DNA of 64,000 bases from Candidatus Methanomethylophilus alvi Mx1201. Lineage in GTDB: Archaea > Thermoplasmatota > Thermoplasmata > Methanomassiliicoccales > Methanomethylophilaceae. How positions within the stretch are numbered: the stretch's first letter is position 1; each line of letters opens with the position of its first letter. The stretch spans positions 1,300,692 to 1,364,691 of the forward strand of contig NC_020913.1 in NCBI RefSeq assembly GCF_000300255.2, given 5' to 3'. The notes under the pieces are model-generated. The model made no database searches, had not been told where the DNA came from, and saw nothing but the letters and a program-made list of their open reading frames with translations. The translations under genes were made by a program, and so were the position numbers. Positions 25,793-34,455 of the stretch are shown in pieces.

Positions 25793-26347
25793 TCAGGCGA
25801 GGCGGGCGGACGCCCACCTGGTCTTGACGACCCTCAGCGTCACCGCGAGACCTACCGAGGCATACAGGAGACCTGCGATGTCCCCGGCCGGCACGAGCAA
25901 CAGGGGGATAATGGATGCGGTGGCACATGCGGCCGCAACTATGTTCCATTGACCCTTCCGGTGGCAGAACAGGGCACCGATCAGCGCACATACGCCGCTG
26001 GACAGCATTATCAGACCTTCGAACAACAGGGTCTCCGAGAACAGATAAGATCCTGCGACCGCCTCGGGTGCGAGGACGAAGACCACCCCCTCGGTCACGC
26101 TCAGGACGACCCAGACCCAGAGGGCGAATGCGGTGACGGCGGTGACGCGCCGCGCCGTATACTCCCTCACCTGCCTCAGACCGCATTCCTCGATCCTCTC
26201 GTCCACGGTCCCCTCGGACACACGGTCGCTGTACTGGGTATGTTCGAATCCCCTGCGGAACTCGCCGCACGAGAGACAGAAGTTGGCACCGCACGGGAAA
26301 CGCGTCCCGCAGCGGGGGCATAGGTCGGAACGGTCCTCCGCTTCCAG
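25793..26347 (-). CDS. Zinc-ribbon membrane protein, probable CTG start
   Basis: The frame holds an N-terminal double-CxxC zinc ribbon (DLCPRCGTRF and NFCLSCGEF), a short linker and a C-terminal domain with four hydrophobic segments (for example AVTAFALWVWVVLSV, SYLFSETLLFEGLIML, VAAACATASIIPLLLV). The first standard start, GTG at 26221, would cut off the zinc ribbon. No ATG, GTG or TTG lies upstream in frame. A CTG at 26347 has a GGAGG ribosome-binding site 9 bases before it, just after the uspA stop, so I take it as the start (184 residues). Zinc-ribbon plus membrane proteins of this kind are common in archaea; function unknown. Confidence 0.6.
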   Translation of the reverse strand: MEAEDRSDLCPRCGTRFPCGANFCLSCGEFRRGFEHTQYSDRVSEGTVDERIEECGLRQVREYTARRVTAVTAFALWVWVVLSVTEGVVFVLAPEAVAGSYLFSETLLFEGLIMLSSGVCALIGALFCHRKGQWNIVAAACATASIIPLLLVPAGDIAGLLYASVGLAVTLRVVKTRWASARLA

Positions 26348-26351
26348 CGTC

Positions 26352-26786
26352 TCACTCCTCCACCGGGTTCCTGCACACGAGTACGGGGCACTGGGACATC
26401 CTTACGACCTTCTCCGCCACACTTCCCAGGAGCATCCTCTTCATACCCGTCTTCCCGAGGGTCCCGCAGACCACCAGGTCGTAGTTCTTGGATTCCTCGA
26501 TTATGGTCTCGGCCGGGTGCCCCGCTATGATCTTGGGCGTCACCTCGAGCCCCATCTCCTCACCCTTCTCCATCACATACTTGAGCGCGCCCTCGCAGGC
26601 CTTTATCATATACTCGCGCTCGTCGCCGAGACCGTATGTCTGCGCTATGTTGCCGTAACTCCCCACGTCGAAGACGCACAGCGCCGTCACCGAGGAACCG
26701 AACCGGCTGGCCAGTTCCAGCCCGCTGTCCACCGCGTCCCTATTGCTCTCGCTGCCGTCGGTGGTGATAAGGACCCTGTTGTACAT
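26352..26786 (-). CDS. Universal stress protein (UspA family)
   Basis: A 144-residue Usp-domain protein starting at MYNRVLITTDGSESN. It has the ATP-binding pattern of the family near its C-terminus: VVCGTLGKTGMKRMLLGSVAEKV fits G-2x-G-9x-G-S/T. Usp proteins bind ATP or AMP and modulate stress survival. The start ATG at 26786 is preferred over 26819 because the family begins at this strand. The downstream zinc-ribbon membrane gene begins 4 bases after its stop, suggesting one transcript. A paralogue lies at 31.7 kb. Confidence 0.88.
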   Translation of the reverse strand: MYNRVLITTDGSESNRDAVDSGLELASRFGSSVTALCVFDVGSYGNIAQTYGLGDEREYMIKACEGALKYVMEKGEEMGLEVTPKIIAGHPAETIIEESKNYDLVVCGTLGKTGMKRMLLGSVAEKVVRMSQCPVLVCRNPVEE

Positions 26787-26931
26787 GCTGGAAAGATGCC
26801 CTTGTGAAGGTATAATCAAGATTCCGAATATGTTCGGATGGGTCCCTCCCTACATCCGTTTTGTTCCTCTTTTTTATATTATAATAATCATGGGATGAGC
26901 CATATCGAAGGACGATGTCCGGTGATTCGAA

Positions 26932-27426
26932 ATGATGGTAAACGCAGAGCTCTACGTGAGAGACCTACCGGGTCAGTTGGTCGGCTCCCTCGAGCCCATA
27001 TCAATGGTGGACGGCAACATAGTCGGCGTCGTCCACGACCGCGAACAGATAGTCAACCAGAGGATCCTCGTCAGCGTGACGTTCGAGGTGTCCACCAGCG
27101 GACAGCTCGACCAGCTGAAGGCCATCTGGAAGTCCATGGACATCATCATCTCCAAGATGGGGTCGGTCTACGAGACCATCACCACCGAGTACATGGTACT
27201 CGGGAAGTTCAACGCGGCATACGTCGACGACCTCATAGACCAGGCGTCCAAGATCGTCAACTTCGAGTCGGTGGACGTCGGGTATTCCAGCAACAAGTCC
27301 GCCTCCGGGAACCGCACCGCCCTCATCAGCGCCGAACTCCGCTGCGTGGAGGAGAGGGACAAGCTCGACGATTTCTTCGTCCATTCCTGCGACCGCGACA
27401 AACTCATGCTCATAAGGGGGCTCTGA
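26932..27426 (+). CDS. ACT-like regulatory protein upstream of homoserine dehydrogenase
   Basis: A 164-residue soluble protein, first gene of the hom-cimA operon (1 base before hom). The N-terminal part (AELYVRDLPGQLVGSLEPIS) and the later strand-helix-strand units (ILVSVTFEVSTS, ALISAELRC) have the look of ACT-type amino-acid-binding domains. It may sense threonine, methionine or isoleucine and modulate the enzymes encoded next to it (inference). The archaeal operon context supports this more than sequence similarity. ATGATG at 26932 gives two possible starts. A TATA-like TTTTTATATTATAATAATC lies at about 26870-26888. Confidence 0.65.
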   Translation: MMVNAELYVRDLPGQLVGSLEPISMVDGNIVGVVHDREQIVNQRILVSVTFEVSTSGQLDQLKAIWKSMDIIISKMGSVYETITTEYMVLGKFNAAYVDDLIDQASKIVNFESVDVGYSSNKSASGNRTALISAELRCVEERDKLDDFFVHSCDRDKLMLIRGL

Positions 27427-27427
27427 G

Positions 27428-28435
27428 ATGGTCTCGTTGGTGATATCCGGATTCGGGACCGTCGGCCAGGGCGTGGCAGAGGTCCTGCTGAGGAGGAAGG
27501 AGTTCCTGACCGGGAGATACGGCGCCGTGCCCAAGGTCGTATGCGTCATGGACTCCAAGACCGTGACGAAGGACCCCGAGGGACTCGACCTAGCCCAGAT
27601 CGTGAAGAGGAAGCAGGAGACCCGCTCCGTCGGGGAGGAGAGGTACACGGACAGCCTGGAGGTCCTGGACTCCGTGGACTACGACCTCCTGATAGAGGTC
27701 ACCCCCACCGACATCAAGACCGGAGGGGTCGGTCTGAAGAACATCACCCACGCCTTCGAGTGCGGGAAGGACGTCATCACCGTCAACAAGGGCCCCCTCG
27801 CCCTGGAGTTCTCGAGGCTCATCGGACTCGCCAGGGAGAACGGGTGCAAATTCCGCTTCGAAGGGACCGTCGGAGGGGCCATGCCCATCATCAACCTCTG
27901 CCACGAGAACCTCGTAGGCGAGAACATACGCTCGATAAGAGGCATATTCAACGGGACCTGCAACTACATACTGAGCAAGATGGACAAGGGACAGCCCTAC
28001 GAGCAGGCCCTCAAGGAGGCCCAGCAGCTGGGATACGCGGAGACGGACCCCACCAACGACGTGGAGGGATACGACACCGCCGCGAAATGCGTCATCCTGG
28101 CCAACTCCGTCTTCCACCGGGACGTCTCCTTCAAGGACGTCAAGATCACCGGGATCAGCCAGATAACGGCCGACGCCGTGGCCCAGGCCGCATCCCACAA
28201 CATGGTCATCAGGCTCATCGGGGAGGTCTCCGACACCAAACTCGAGGTGTCCCCGAGGCTCATACCCGCAGGACACCCCCTCGGGATCTCCGGGACCCTC
28301 AACATCGCACAGATCGACGCCGACCTCGCCGGACCCATCACCATCAACGGCCGCGGGGCGGGGAAGATAGAGACGGCCTCGGCCATACTGAGCGACCTGA
28401 TAGCGATATTGGACGAGAGACACGGGCATGCGTGA
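27428..28435 (+). CDS. hom: Homoserine dehydrogenase
   Basis: A 335-residue NAD(P)-dependent enzyme that reduces aspartate semialdehyde to homoserine for threonine, isoleucine and methionine. It has the Rossmann motif SGFGTVGQGVAEVL near residues 7-20, catalytic-site residues in VTVNKGPLAL (Lys about 122), EGTVGGAMPIINL, and the homoserine dehydrogenase signature GIFNGTCNYILSKM through EADPTNDVEGYDTAAK. It lacks the C-terminal ACT domain of long forms; the separate ACT-like gene before it could replace it. It overlaps cimA by 8 bases. Confidence 0.95.
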   Translation: MVSLVISGFGTVGQGVAEVLLRRKEFLTGRYGAVPKVVCVMDSKTVTKDPEGLDLAQIVKRKQETRSVGEERYTDSLEVLDSVDYDLLIEVTPTDIKTGGVGLKNITHAFECGKDVITVNKGPLALEFSRLIGLARENGCKFRFEGTVGGAMPIINLCHENLVGENIRSIRGIFNGTCNYILSKMDKGQPYEQALKEAQQLGYAETDPTNDVEGYDTAAKCVILANSVFHRDVSFKDVKITGISQITADAVAQAASHNMVIRLIGEVSDTKLEVSPRLIPAGHPLGISGTLNIAQIDADLAGPITINGRGAGKIETASAILSDLIAILDERHGHA

Positions 28436-29987
28436 GATATACATCTACGACACGTCCCTGCGCGACGGCGCCCAGGGCAACGGCATATCGTTCTCCGCCG
28501 ACGACAAGAAGGATATCGCCAGAAGGCTGGACGCCTTCGGCATCCCCTACATAGAAGGCGGATGGCCGGGGTCCAACCCGGTGGACGACCGCCTCTTCGA
28601 AGACCCCCCGAAGCTGTCCGCGGCGAAGCTCTCGGCCTTCGGCAGCACCCGCAGACCCGGCACCGACGCCTCGGACGATGCGAACCTGAAGGCGTTGACC
28701 GCATCCTCCGCCCCCGTATGCACCATATTCGGCAAGACGTGGGACTTCCACGTCACCGACGCCCTGCAGACCACACTCGAAGAGAACCTTGACATGATAT
28801 CCGACTCCGTCCGCTTCCTCAAGGACGCCGGCAAGGAGGTCGTCTTCGATGCGGAGCACTTCTTCGACGGATATTACGCCAACAGGGAGTACGCCATGGC
28901 GTGCCTCGGGGCGGCTGTGGAGGCAGGCGCCGACTGGCTTGTCCTCTGCGATACCAACGGAGGGAGTCTTCCGGAACGCATATCGGAGGTGGTAGAGGAC
29001 GTCCTCCTGACCTACGGGACCCCGGTGGGCATCCATGCCCACAACGACTGCGGACTCGCCGTAGCCAACTCCGTTGCGGCCGTGGAGGCGGGGGCCACCA
29101 TGGTGCAGGGGACCGTCAACGGCATAGGGGAGAGGTGCGGCAACGCCGACCTCTGCTCCGTCATGCCCATACTGGCCCTCAAGCTGGGGATGGACCTCGG
29201 CATGGACATGGGAGGACTCACCGACCTCTCCGCCGGCATCGCCGAGGTGGAGAACGTCATCCGTCCCAACGGCCTCCCGTTCGTCGGAGAGGACGCCTTC
29301 GCCCACAAGGGCGGGATGCATGTATCCGCCCTCTCCAAGGACACCCGCACCTACGAGCACATCGACCCCTCCTCGGTAGGGAACAGGAGGAGGATCCTCG
29401 TATCCGACATGGCCGGGAGGGCGAGCGTCACGGAGAAGCTGAAGGAGCTCGGGATAGAGGAGAGCGACGATTCCAAACAGATCGTCGACCGCGTCAAATC
29501 CCTGGAATCGGAAGGCTACCAATTCGAAGGGGCGGACGCGAGCTTCGAACTCCTCGTGAGGAAGATGAGGAACGAGATCAGACCCGTCTTCCACCTCCGC
29601 GGCTTCCGTCTGTTCATCGACTCCGTCGGGGACGGGAGACTCACGTCCGAGGCGAGCATCAAGGTGAGCGACCTCGGAGGAAAAACCGAACACACCGCGG
29701 CCGACGGGAACGGACCCGTGGACGCCCTCGACAACGCCATAAGGAAGGCCCTGTCGCACTTCTTCCCCGTCATAGACGGGATCAAACTGACGGACTACAA
29801 GGTCCGTGTGCTCGACGGAAAGGCGGCCACCGCCGCGACCGTCAGGGTACTTATCACCTCGACCGACGGCCAGCACAGCTGGACCACCGTCGGCGTATCG
29901 GAAAACGTTATAGAGGCATCGCTATACGCACTCCTAGATTCGATGGAGTACGCCATTTACAAAGAAAAGGAAGGCAAATCCCAATGA
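28428..29987 (+). CDS. cimA: Citramalate synthase family protein
   Basis: A 519-residue member of the alpha-isopropylmalate/homocitrate/citramalate synthase family. It opens with [18 protein letters not shown] (metal-binding Arg-Asp near residues 12-13). [15 protein letters not shown] follows with the HxH metal ligands near 203, then [14 protein letters not shown] and a C-terminal LeuA-type regulatory dimer domain (about 400-510). The length and the RDGAQGNG opening fit the citramalate synthase subgroup, which condenses pyruvate and acetyl-CoA to (R)-citramalate for isoleucine. The operon with hom agrees. 2-Isopropylmalate synthase is the alternative. Confidence 0.88.
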   Translation: MREIYIYDTSLRDGAQGNGISFSADDKKDIARRLDAFGIPYIEGGWPGSNPVDDRLFEDPPKLSAAKLSAFGSTRRPGTDASDDANLKALTASSAPVCTIFGKTWDFHVTDALQTTLEENLDMISDSVRFLKDAGKEVVFDAEHFFDGYYANREYAMACLGAAVEAGADWLVLCDTNGGSLPERISEVVEDVLLTYGTPVGIHAHNDCGLAVANSVAAVEAGATMVQGTVNGIGERCGNADLCSVMPILALKLGMDLGMDMGGLTDLSAGIAEVENVIRPNGLPFVGEDAFAHKGGMHVSALSKDTRTYEHIDPSSVGNRRRILVSDMAGRASVTEKLKELGIEESDDSKQIVDRVKSLESEGYQFEGADASFELLVRKMRNEIRPVFHLRGFRLFIDSVGDGRLTSEASIKVSDLGGKTEHTAADGNGPVDALDNAIRKALSHFFPVIDGIKLTDYKVRVLDGKAATAATVRVLITSTDGQHSWTTVGVSENVIEASLYALLDSMEYAIYKEKEGKSQ

Positions 29988-30259
29988 CCAACAGAACCGT
30001 CGTCACCCTTGTAGGAAAAGACCACACAGGAATCATCGCCGCCGTCTGCAACTACTTCGCAGAGAACGACATCAACATCCTGAACCTCAGCATGACCACA
30101 GTCGAGGAGTTCATCAACATGGTGCTCATCGTCGACCTCGACAGGTACAAGAAGACGTTCCCCGAGCTCACCTCGGACCTCGACGACATAGCGAAGAGGG
30201 TCGGCTGCTCCATCAAGGCACAGCACGAGGACATCTTCAACATGATGCACAGGATCTGA
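29984..30259 (+). CDS. ACT-domain protein (UPF0237 type)
   Basis: A 91-residue stand-alone ACT domain that starts [20 protein letters not shown], overlaps the cimA stop (ATGA) and ends 4 bases before the UPF0210 gene. The pattern [20 protein letters not shown] matches the ligand-binding loop of GcvR/UPF0237 proteins. It probably binds an amino acid as a dimer and regulates a neighbour. The UPF0237-UPF0210 pair is conserved across distant prokaryotes, which suggests a physical or regulatory partnership. Confidence 0.85.
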   Translation: MTNRTVVTLVGKDHTGIIAAVCNYFAENDINILNLSMTTVEEFINMVLIVDLDRYKKTFPELTSDLDDIAKRVGCSIKAQHEDIFNMMHRI

Positions 30260-30263
30260 TATC

Positions 30264-31628
30264 ATGGTGGATCTGAGAGAGGTCATAGAGACCAACCAGA
30301 TGGTCTCCAGCGAGAACCTCGACGTAAGGACCATCACCATGGGGATCTCCCTTCTGGACTGCATGACCCCCGACCTCGACGACCTCTGTGAGAACATCTA
30401 CGCGAAGATCACCGAGAACGCCAAGGACCTGGTCTCCGTGGGGGACGAGATCGCCCTCGAGATAGGCATCCCCGTCATAAACAAGAGGGTGTCCGTCACA
30501 CCCGCCGCCATCGTCGGAGCCCCCGCCTGCCACAGCCCGGAGGACTTCGTGGAGGTCGCCTCGGCCCTCGAAAGGGCCTCCCAGAAGATCGGGGTCAACT
30601 TCCTCGGAGGGTTCTCCGCCCTCGTACAGAAGGGTATGACCGCCTCCGACAGGCTCCTCATCGACTCCATCCCGCAGGCCCTGGCGAAGACCGAGCACAT
30701 CTGCTCCTCCATATCCCTGGGATCCACCAAGACCGGTATCGACATGGATGCCGTGAAGATCATGGGGGAGAAGGTCGTGGAGACCGCGCAGGCCACCAAG
30801 GACCGCGATTCCATCGGATGTGCGAAACTCGTCGTCTTCTGCAACCCCACCGACGACAACCCGTTCATGGCAGGGGCCTTCCACGGTGTGACCGAGGGCG
30901 ACAAGGTCATCAACGTCGGCGTATCAGGGCCCGGAGTGGTCAGGACCGCCGTCTCCAAGGTCAGAGGGGAGAGTTTCGAGACCCTCTGCGAGACCATCAA
31001 GAAGACCGCGTTCAAGATCACCCGCGTCGGACAGCTCGTCGCGAAGGAGGCGTCCAAGAGGCTGGACACCCCGTTCGGCATCGTAGACCTCTCCCTCGCA
31101 CCCACCCCCGCCGTAGGCGACTCCATCGCGGACATCATCCACGAGATGGGCATGGAATACTGCGGAGCCCCCGGTACCACCGCGGCCCTCGCCATCCTGA
31201 ACGACCAGGTCAAGAAGGGAGGGATCATGGCATCCTCGTACGTCGGAGGTCTCTCCGGAGCGTTCATCCCCGTCACCGAGGACGCATCCATGGCGGAGGC
31301 GGCGTCCATCGGCGCCCTGACCTTGGAGAAACTCGAGGCCATGACCTGCGTCTGCTCGGTCGGACTCGACATGATCGCCATCCCCGGCGACACCCCTGCA
31401 TCCACCATCTCGGGCATAATAGCCGACGAGATGGCCATCGGAATGGTCAACCAGAAGACCACCGCGGTCAGGGTCATCCCCGTCATCGGCAAGAAGGCAG
31501 GGGACTCCATAGAGCTCGGAGGTCTCCTCGGGAATGCAAAGATCATGCCGGTCAACCCTTACGGCTGCGCCGACTTCGTGAACCGCGGCGGAAGGATCCC
31601 CGCCCCCGTCCACAGTTTCAAGAACTGA
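30264..31628 (+). CDS. UPF0210 family protein
   Basis: A 454-residue protein of the UPF0210/DUF711 (PFL-like) family. It has the N-terminal [17 protein letters not shown], a central [17 protein letters not shown] and the long conserved tract [17 protein letters not shown]...[19 protein letters not shown]. No enzymatic activity is firmly established. The fold is related to the glycyl-radical enzyme barrel, but I see no glycyl-radical motif. It always seems to follow the ACT-domain UPF0237 gene, as here. It is last in the operon and is followed by a strong terminator. Confidence 0.88.
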   Translation: MVDLREVIETNQMVSSENLDVRTITMGISLLDCMTPDLDDLCENIYAKITENAKDLVSVGDEIALEIGIPVINKRVSVTPAAIVGAPACHSPEDFVEVASALERASQKIGVNFLGGFSALVQKGMTASDRLLIDSIPQALAKTEHICSSISLGSTKTGIDMDAVKIMGEKVVETAQATKDRDSIGCAKLVVFCNPTDDNPFMAGAFHGVTEGDKVINVGVSGPGVVRTAVSKVRGESFETLCETIKKTAFKITRVGQLVAKEASKRLDTPFGIVDLSLAPTPAVGDSIADIIHEMGMEYCGAPGTTAALAILNDQVKKGGIMASSYVGGLSGAFIPVTEDASMAEAASIGALTLEKLEAMTCVCSVGLDMIAIPGDTPASTISGIIADEMAIGMVNQKTTAVRVIPVIGKKAGDSIELGGLLGNAKIMPVNPYGCADFVNRGGRIPAPVHSFKN

Positions 31629-31641
31629 AACCTCCCTTAAT

Positions 31642-31667
31642 CCGGGCCTCCGGGCCCGGGGTTTTTT
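31642..31667 (+). terminator. Terminator of the hom-cimA-UPF0210 operon
   Basis: CCGGGCC (31642-31648), loop TCCG, then GGCCCGG (31653-31659) form a perfect 7-bp hairpin, followed by GG and six T residues (31662-31667). It lies 14 bases after the UPF0210 stop. Confidence 0.8.
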
Positions 31668-31719
31668 CCGTTTGGAAAATAAGATTGGGCCGTCGGAGAT
31701 GTCCGACGGCGGTGACGTC

Positions 31720-32139
31720 TCAGCGGCAGACGAGCACGGGACACTTCGCAAGACGCACCACGTTCTCTGCGACCGACCCGAGAAGGACTCTCGCGAACCC
31801 GGTCTTTCCCAGGGTGGCACATATGACGAGGTCGTAGTCGGCGGATTCCTCGATTATCACCTCGGCTGGACGTCCCATCATGGTCTTGGCCTCCACGGCG
31901 ACACCCATCTCCGCCGCCTTCGCCTTCACATACTTCAAGGCGTTCTCGGACTCCTCCGCCATGATCTTGCGATACTCGGCGCTGCTGTCCCTGATGACGG
32001 TGCTGTAATTGCCCTCGTCGAAGACACAGATCGCGGTGACGGATCCCGCCTTCAGAGACTTTGCCAAGCACAATCCCTGGTCGACCGCGATGTTGTTACT
32101 CTCGCTCCCGTCCACTGCAATAAGGATCTTATTGTACAT
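31720..32139 (-). CDS. Universal stress protein (UspA family), second copy
   Basis: A 139-residue Usp protein (MYNKILIAVDGSESNNIAVD). The ATP-site pattern is VICATLGKTGFARVLLGSVAENV near the C-terminus. It is closely related to the Usp at 26.4-26.8 kb, including the shared MYN start, the DGSESN loop and the CPVLVCR tail, so they are paralogues. It stands alone and converges on the UPF0210 operon. An AT-rich leader at 32140-32215 holds its promoter. Confidence 0.9.
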   Translation of the reverse strand: MYNKILIAVDGSESNNIAVDQGLCLAKSLKAGSVTAICVFDEGNYSTVIRDSSAEYRKIMAEESENALKYVKAKAAEMGVAVEAKTMMGRPAEVIIEESADYDLVICATLGKTGFARVLLGSVAENVVRLAKCPVLVCR

Positions 32140-32301
32140 AATTGCACAACGCCCGATAGGCGTTTAATAGAAATCACGGACTAGTTCGATGATTAATCAA
32201 TCGTCTAGACATATATTAACAAGTGCAAAACAAACCGCGATCACGGTGAAAAGGTTAATTACCCCTTTCGGGGCGGAGTAGAACTTTAAAGATGCGGTAG
32301 G

Positions 32302-32473
32302 TGGGGACTGAGGGATTTGAACCCCCATAGGCGGGTTTCCACCACGGGGAGGAGCTACCTCCCCATGAAATTGATGAGTCATCGCTCCAGTTATTCATCA
32401 TAACTTCAGCATACTCGATCAAATCACGCTCATAACTGGAGCCCGCTAGTCTGCCAGGTTAGCCTAAATCCCC
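32302..32473 (-). tRNA. tRNA-Trp (CCA) with a 99-nt intron
   Basis: The acceptor GGGGATT pairs with AGTCCCC, and the discriminator is A. The anticodon stem GCGGG pairs with CCCGC. The loop CTCCAG plus A carries anticodon CCA at 32439-32437 and is interrupted after the base 3' of the anticodon. The inferred intron runs from 32435 to 32337; the exact bulge-helix-bulge cut could shift by a base. The T-arm GGGGGTTCAAATCCCTC is normal. The D-stem contains a mismatch. No CCA end is encoded. The intron is an embedded box C/D guide RNA (next entry). Confidence 0.85.
32337..32435 (-). ncRNA. Box C/D guide RNA inside the tRNA-Trp intron
   Basis: On the minus strand the intron has box C ATGATGA (32401-32395), then guide ATAACTGGAGC (32394-32384), then a degenerate box D ATGA (32382-32379). 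An upstream CTGA (32409-32406) can be box D'. The guide is exactly complementary over 11 bases to the anticodon-loop/intron junction (32442-32432). The base five nucleotides upstream of box D pairs with C34, the first anticodon base, so it should direct 2'-O-methylation of C34. This is the known arrangement of some euryarchaeal tRNA-Trp introns. The second guide (before CTGA) has no target I can identify. Confidence 0.75.
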
Positions 32474-32500
32474 AGTATTGTGCCGCTGAGAGCGTCAGCG

Positions 32501-32608
32501 TCACTTCTTGCGCATCTTTGCTGCTCTCTTTCTTCTCCTCATCTTTTTCTTGCGCCATTTCCAACGCTGGTTGCCGCGTTTCTTCCAGGCGCGTGAGCTT
32601 CTCTTCAT
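32501..32608 (-). CDS. rpl41e: Ribosomal protein eL41 (35 aa)
   Basis: A 35-codon gene from ATG 32608 to TGA 32501. The product is almost entirely Lys, Arg, Trp and Met. Its last 20 residues (WKWRKKKMRRRKRAAKMRKK) follow the eL41 pattern of a single basic helix bridging the two ribosomal subunits. Usual eL41 has about 25 residues, so this one carries an N-terminal extension MKRSSRAWKKRGNQR. An AGAGGAAG ribosome-binding site precedes the ATG. It sits between tRNA-Arg and tRNA-Trp on the same strand. Confidence 0.75.
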   Translation of the reverse strand: MKRSSRAWKKRGNQRWKWRKKKMRRRKRAAKMRKK

Positions 32609-32650
32609 GATACTTCCTCTGTGAGCGCCGTTTGGCGCAGACGGACTCTT

Positions 32651-32750
32651 TGGCGGGCCCGTCGGGACTTTCGGTCCTTTTAAGGGACTTTCGAACCCGA
32701 GGCGTCTGGCTTAGAAGGCCAGCGCTATATCCTGGCTAAGCCACGGGCCC
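32651..32750 (-). tRNA. tRNA-Arg (TCT) with an apparent intron in the T-loop
   Basis: The acceptor GGGCCCG pairs with CGGGCCC, the discriminator is G, and CCA is encoded at 32653-32651. The anticodon arm is CTGGC-CTTCTAA-GCCAG, anticodon TCT. The T-arm is interrupted: removing 22 bases (32689-32668) gives a standard TCGGG-TTCGAAT-CCCGA arm. The insert contains GTCC...GGAC, which forms a 4-bp helix, and is bordered by a direct repeat CGAAAGTCCC. This is what an archaeal noncanonical intron at position 59/60 would look like. Without removal the T-arm cannot form. Confidence 0.75.
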
Positions 32751-33017
32751 TGCCAACCTCCATCGGCTACTATCATTTAAAGATTATGGCTTTGACAACA
32801 AACCCATACGATCGCCGAAGAGGCTTCCAAAGACCTTGAAGCCTCATCCGGTATAAAATCGGTAAGACGATCTGGCTCTCGGAACGGACGACTATTCTGG
32901 AAGGTTCCGGACACCCGCCGGGACCATACGGCACGTCTGCGGACAAGATGCCGAAAAATGTACATCGGAAAAGGGATGGGCGACCCTCCGGCGCCGAAAG
33001 GCGACGGAGGGACTGCA

Positions 33018-33626
33018 TCAGCCGAGTAACGACAGGGAGGAGACGATCTCCTCGGCCCCGCCCGCATACTTATGGTATAGATCCAATATGGAGCCGTTGC
33101 CCGTCAGCATGAGGGTGCCCTCCACGACGCATATGAGTCCCATAACGAACAGGAAAGGCCACCAGTTGAGGATCTTCCCGACCATCATCGCGATTTTCTG
33201 GATATAGTTGAACACCATGTAGACGAAGGCACCTGCCACGATCGCGACCACTATCCTGACGGTCCCGTGGGAAAGTCCCTCGAGGTCGCCGGTGAGGCTT
33301 CCCAGATAGATGTATGCTATCGCCATGGCGATTATAGCAAGGATTATCGCGAAATCGACGTTGCGGAACGGCCTTATCACCAATGCGAAACCGGCTATCG
33401 CGATCACGATACGGGTGAACTCATGCCATTCCCCGCCGACGGTGAGGCTTTCATAGATCATGACGGCGCCGAGGACGACCCCGACCACCATCAGGAACTT
33501 GTACAGTACCGATTCCTTCCTCTTGACGTATGTAAGTGCGATCAAGACGGCCATGACCCCGGAGACGACCAGAAGCACCTCCGGCAGATTATCGCTTATA
33601 GACTGCAGTATCCCATCCGCATCCAT
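33018..33626 (-). CDS. Uncharacterised membrane protein (202 aa)
   Basis: A protein with about six hydrophobic segments (for example EVLLVVSGVMAVLIALTYV, FLMVVGVVLGAVMIY, FAIILAIIAMAIAYIYLG, WPFLFVMGLICVVEGTLML), short loops and a charged N-terminus. No domain is recognised. The two halves resemble each other in spacing and could be an internal duplication of three helices. The 250-base gap between it and tRNA-Arg contains no other gene that I can support. Confidence 0.6.
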   Translation of the reverse strand: MDADGILQSISDNLPEVLLVVSGVMAVLIALTYVKRKESVLYKFLMVVGVVLGAVMIYESLTVGGEWHEFTRIVIAIAGFALVIRPFRNVDFAIILAIIAMAIAYIYLGSLTGDLEGLSHGTVRIVVAIVAGAFVYMVFNYIQKIAMMVGKILNWWPFLFVMGLICVVEGTLMLTGNGSILDLYHKYAGGAEEIVSSLSLLG

Positions 33627-33768
33627 GTCCGCTCATACATTTTCGTCGGATATAAACGTGACTGACATACGTTAGACAGTCCTTTTCCGGGAGGGGAATG
33701 TGCCAGATCCACACAGGGCCACATGTGCGCCGACCCAATGATATACTCGCACACCATACCCTTACACC

Positions 33769-34380
33769 ATGGATCCGGCGTCCCTTCTGACGGTGGCGGT
33801 ATCGCTCTTCTTCATATTGGATCCGTTCGCGAGTCTTCCGGTGTTCATGTCCGTCACCAAGGGGCTGGACGGGGACACCGTCAGGTCGTACGCCGACAGA
33901 GCGGCCCTGGTCGCGGCGGCACTCCTCGTGGTGTTCATATTCGCCGGACCTTACCTCATGGACGTCTTCGGCATAACCATGGACAGCTTCCGCGTCGCCG
34001 GAGGCATAATGCTCCTCCTGATGGCGGTGGACCTCGTGTTCGACCTCAGTCAGAGCAAGAAGTCGGAGAGCGGCGCCCCGTGGGTCATCGTGGCCACACC
34101 CATACTTACGGGCCCGGGCGTCATAACCCAGGCGATCCTCCTTACCGACTCGTACGACATCCTGACCGTCGCCGTGGCCGGACTCGCCGCACTGGGAGTC
34201 ACGTGGTTCATACTGCGCTGCTCCGAAAGGATCATGAAGGCCGTAGGTACGGATGCGATAGGCATACTCTCGAGGGTGATCGGACTCCTGATCGCCGCCA
34301 TGGGTATCGAGTACATCTTCGTAGGAACGTTCAATTGGATAGACGCCCACGAACTCATAGGCGGGATCCTGACGTCCTGA
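33769..34380 (+). CDS. MarC-family integral membrane protein
   Basis: A 203-residue six-helix protein of the MarC/UPF0056 family. LTVAVSLFFILDPFASLPVF is the diagnostic N-terminal helix with the DP-x-A/G-x(2)-P motif, and the GITMDSFRVAGGIMLLLMA and GPGVITQAIL segments are family-typical. The transport substrate is not known; MarC is not a proven antibiotic-resistance determinant. The ATG at 33769 follows a plausible TATA-like ATGATATACTC at about 33738-33748. A large hairpin lies 22 bases after the stop. Confidence 0.88.
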   Translation: MDPASLLTVAVSLFFILDPFASLPVFMSVTKGLDGDTVRSYADRAALVAAALLVVFIFAGPYLMDVFGITMDSFRVAGGIMLLLMAVDLVFDLSQSKKSESGAPWVIVATPILTGPGVITQAILLTDSYDILTVAVAGLAALGVTWFILRCSERIMKAVGTDAIGILSRVIGLLIAAMGIEYIFVGTFNWIDAHELIGGILTS

Positions 34381-34401
34381 GCAGAGAGACGGATAAAAAC
34401 A

Positions 34402-34455
34402 GCCCGTGCGCAAGAAAAGACCCTGGAGGAGGAGGTCTGTCCTTTGCGCACGGGC
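34402..34455 (+). other. 54-nt two-stage hairpin between marC and putP
   Basis: GCCCGTGCGCAA (34402-34413) pairs perfectly with TTGCGCACGGGC (34444-34455). Inside a 4x5 internal loop a second stem AGACC/GGTCT (34418-34422 and 34434-34438) closes an 11-base loop CTGGAGGAGGA. No U-tract follows, so it is not a standard terminator. It may be a stable RNA element, a processing site, or the leader of putP. The AT-rich putP promoter follows at about 34595-34630. Confidence 0.6.

Noticed and set aside
26870..26931. Riboswitch before the ACT-hom operon
   Set aside because: The leader is short and AT-rich with no stable helices.
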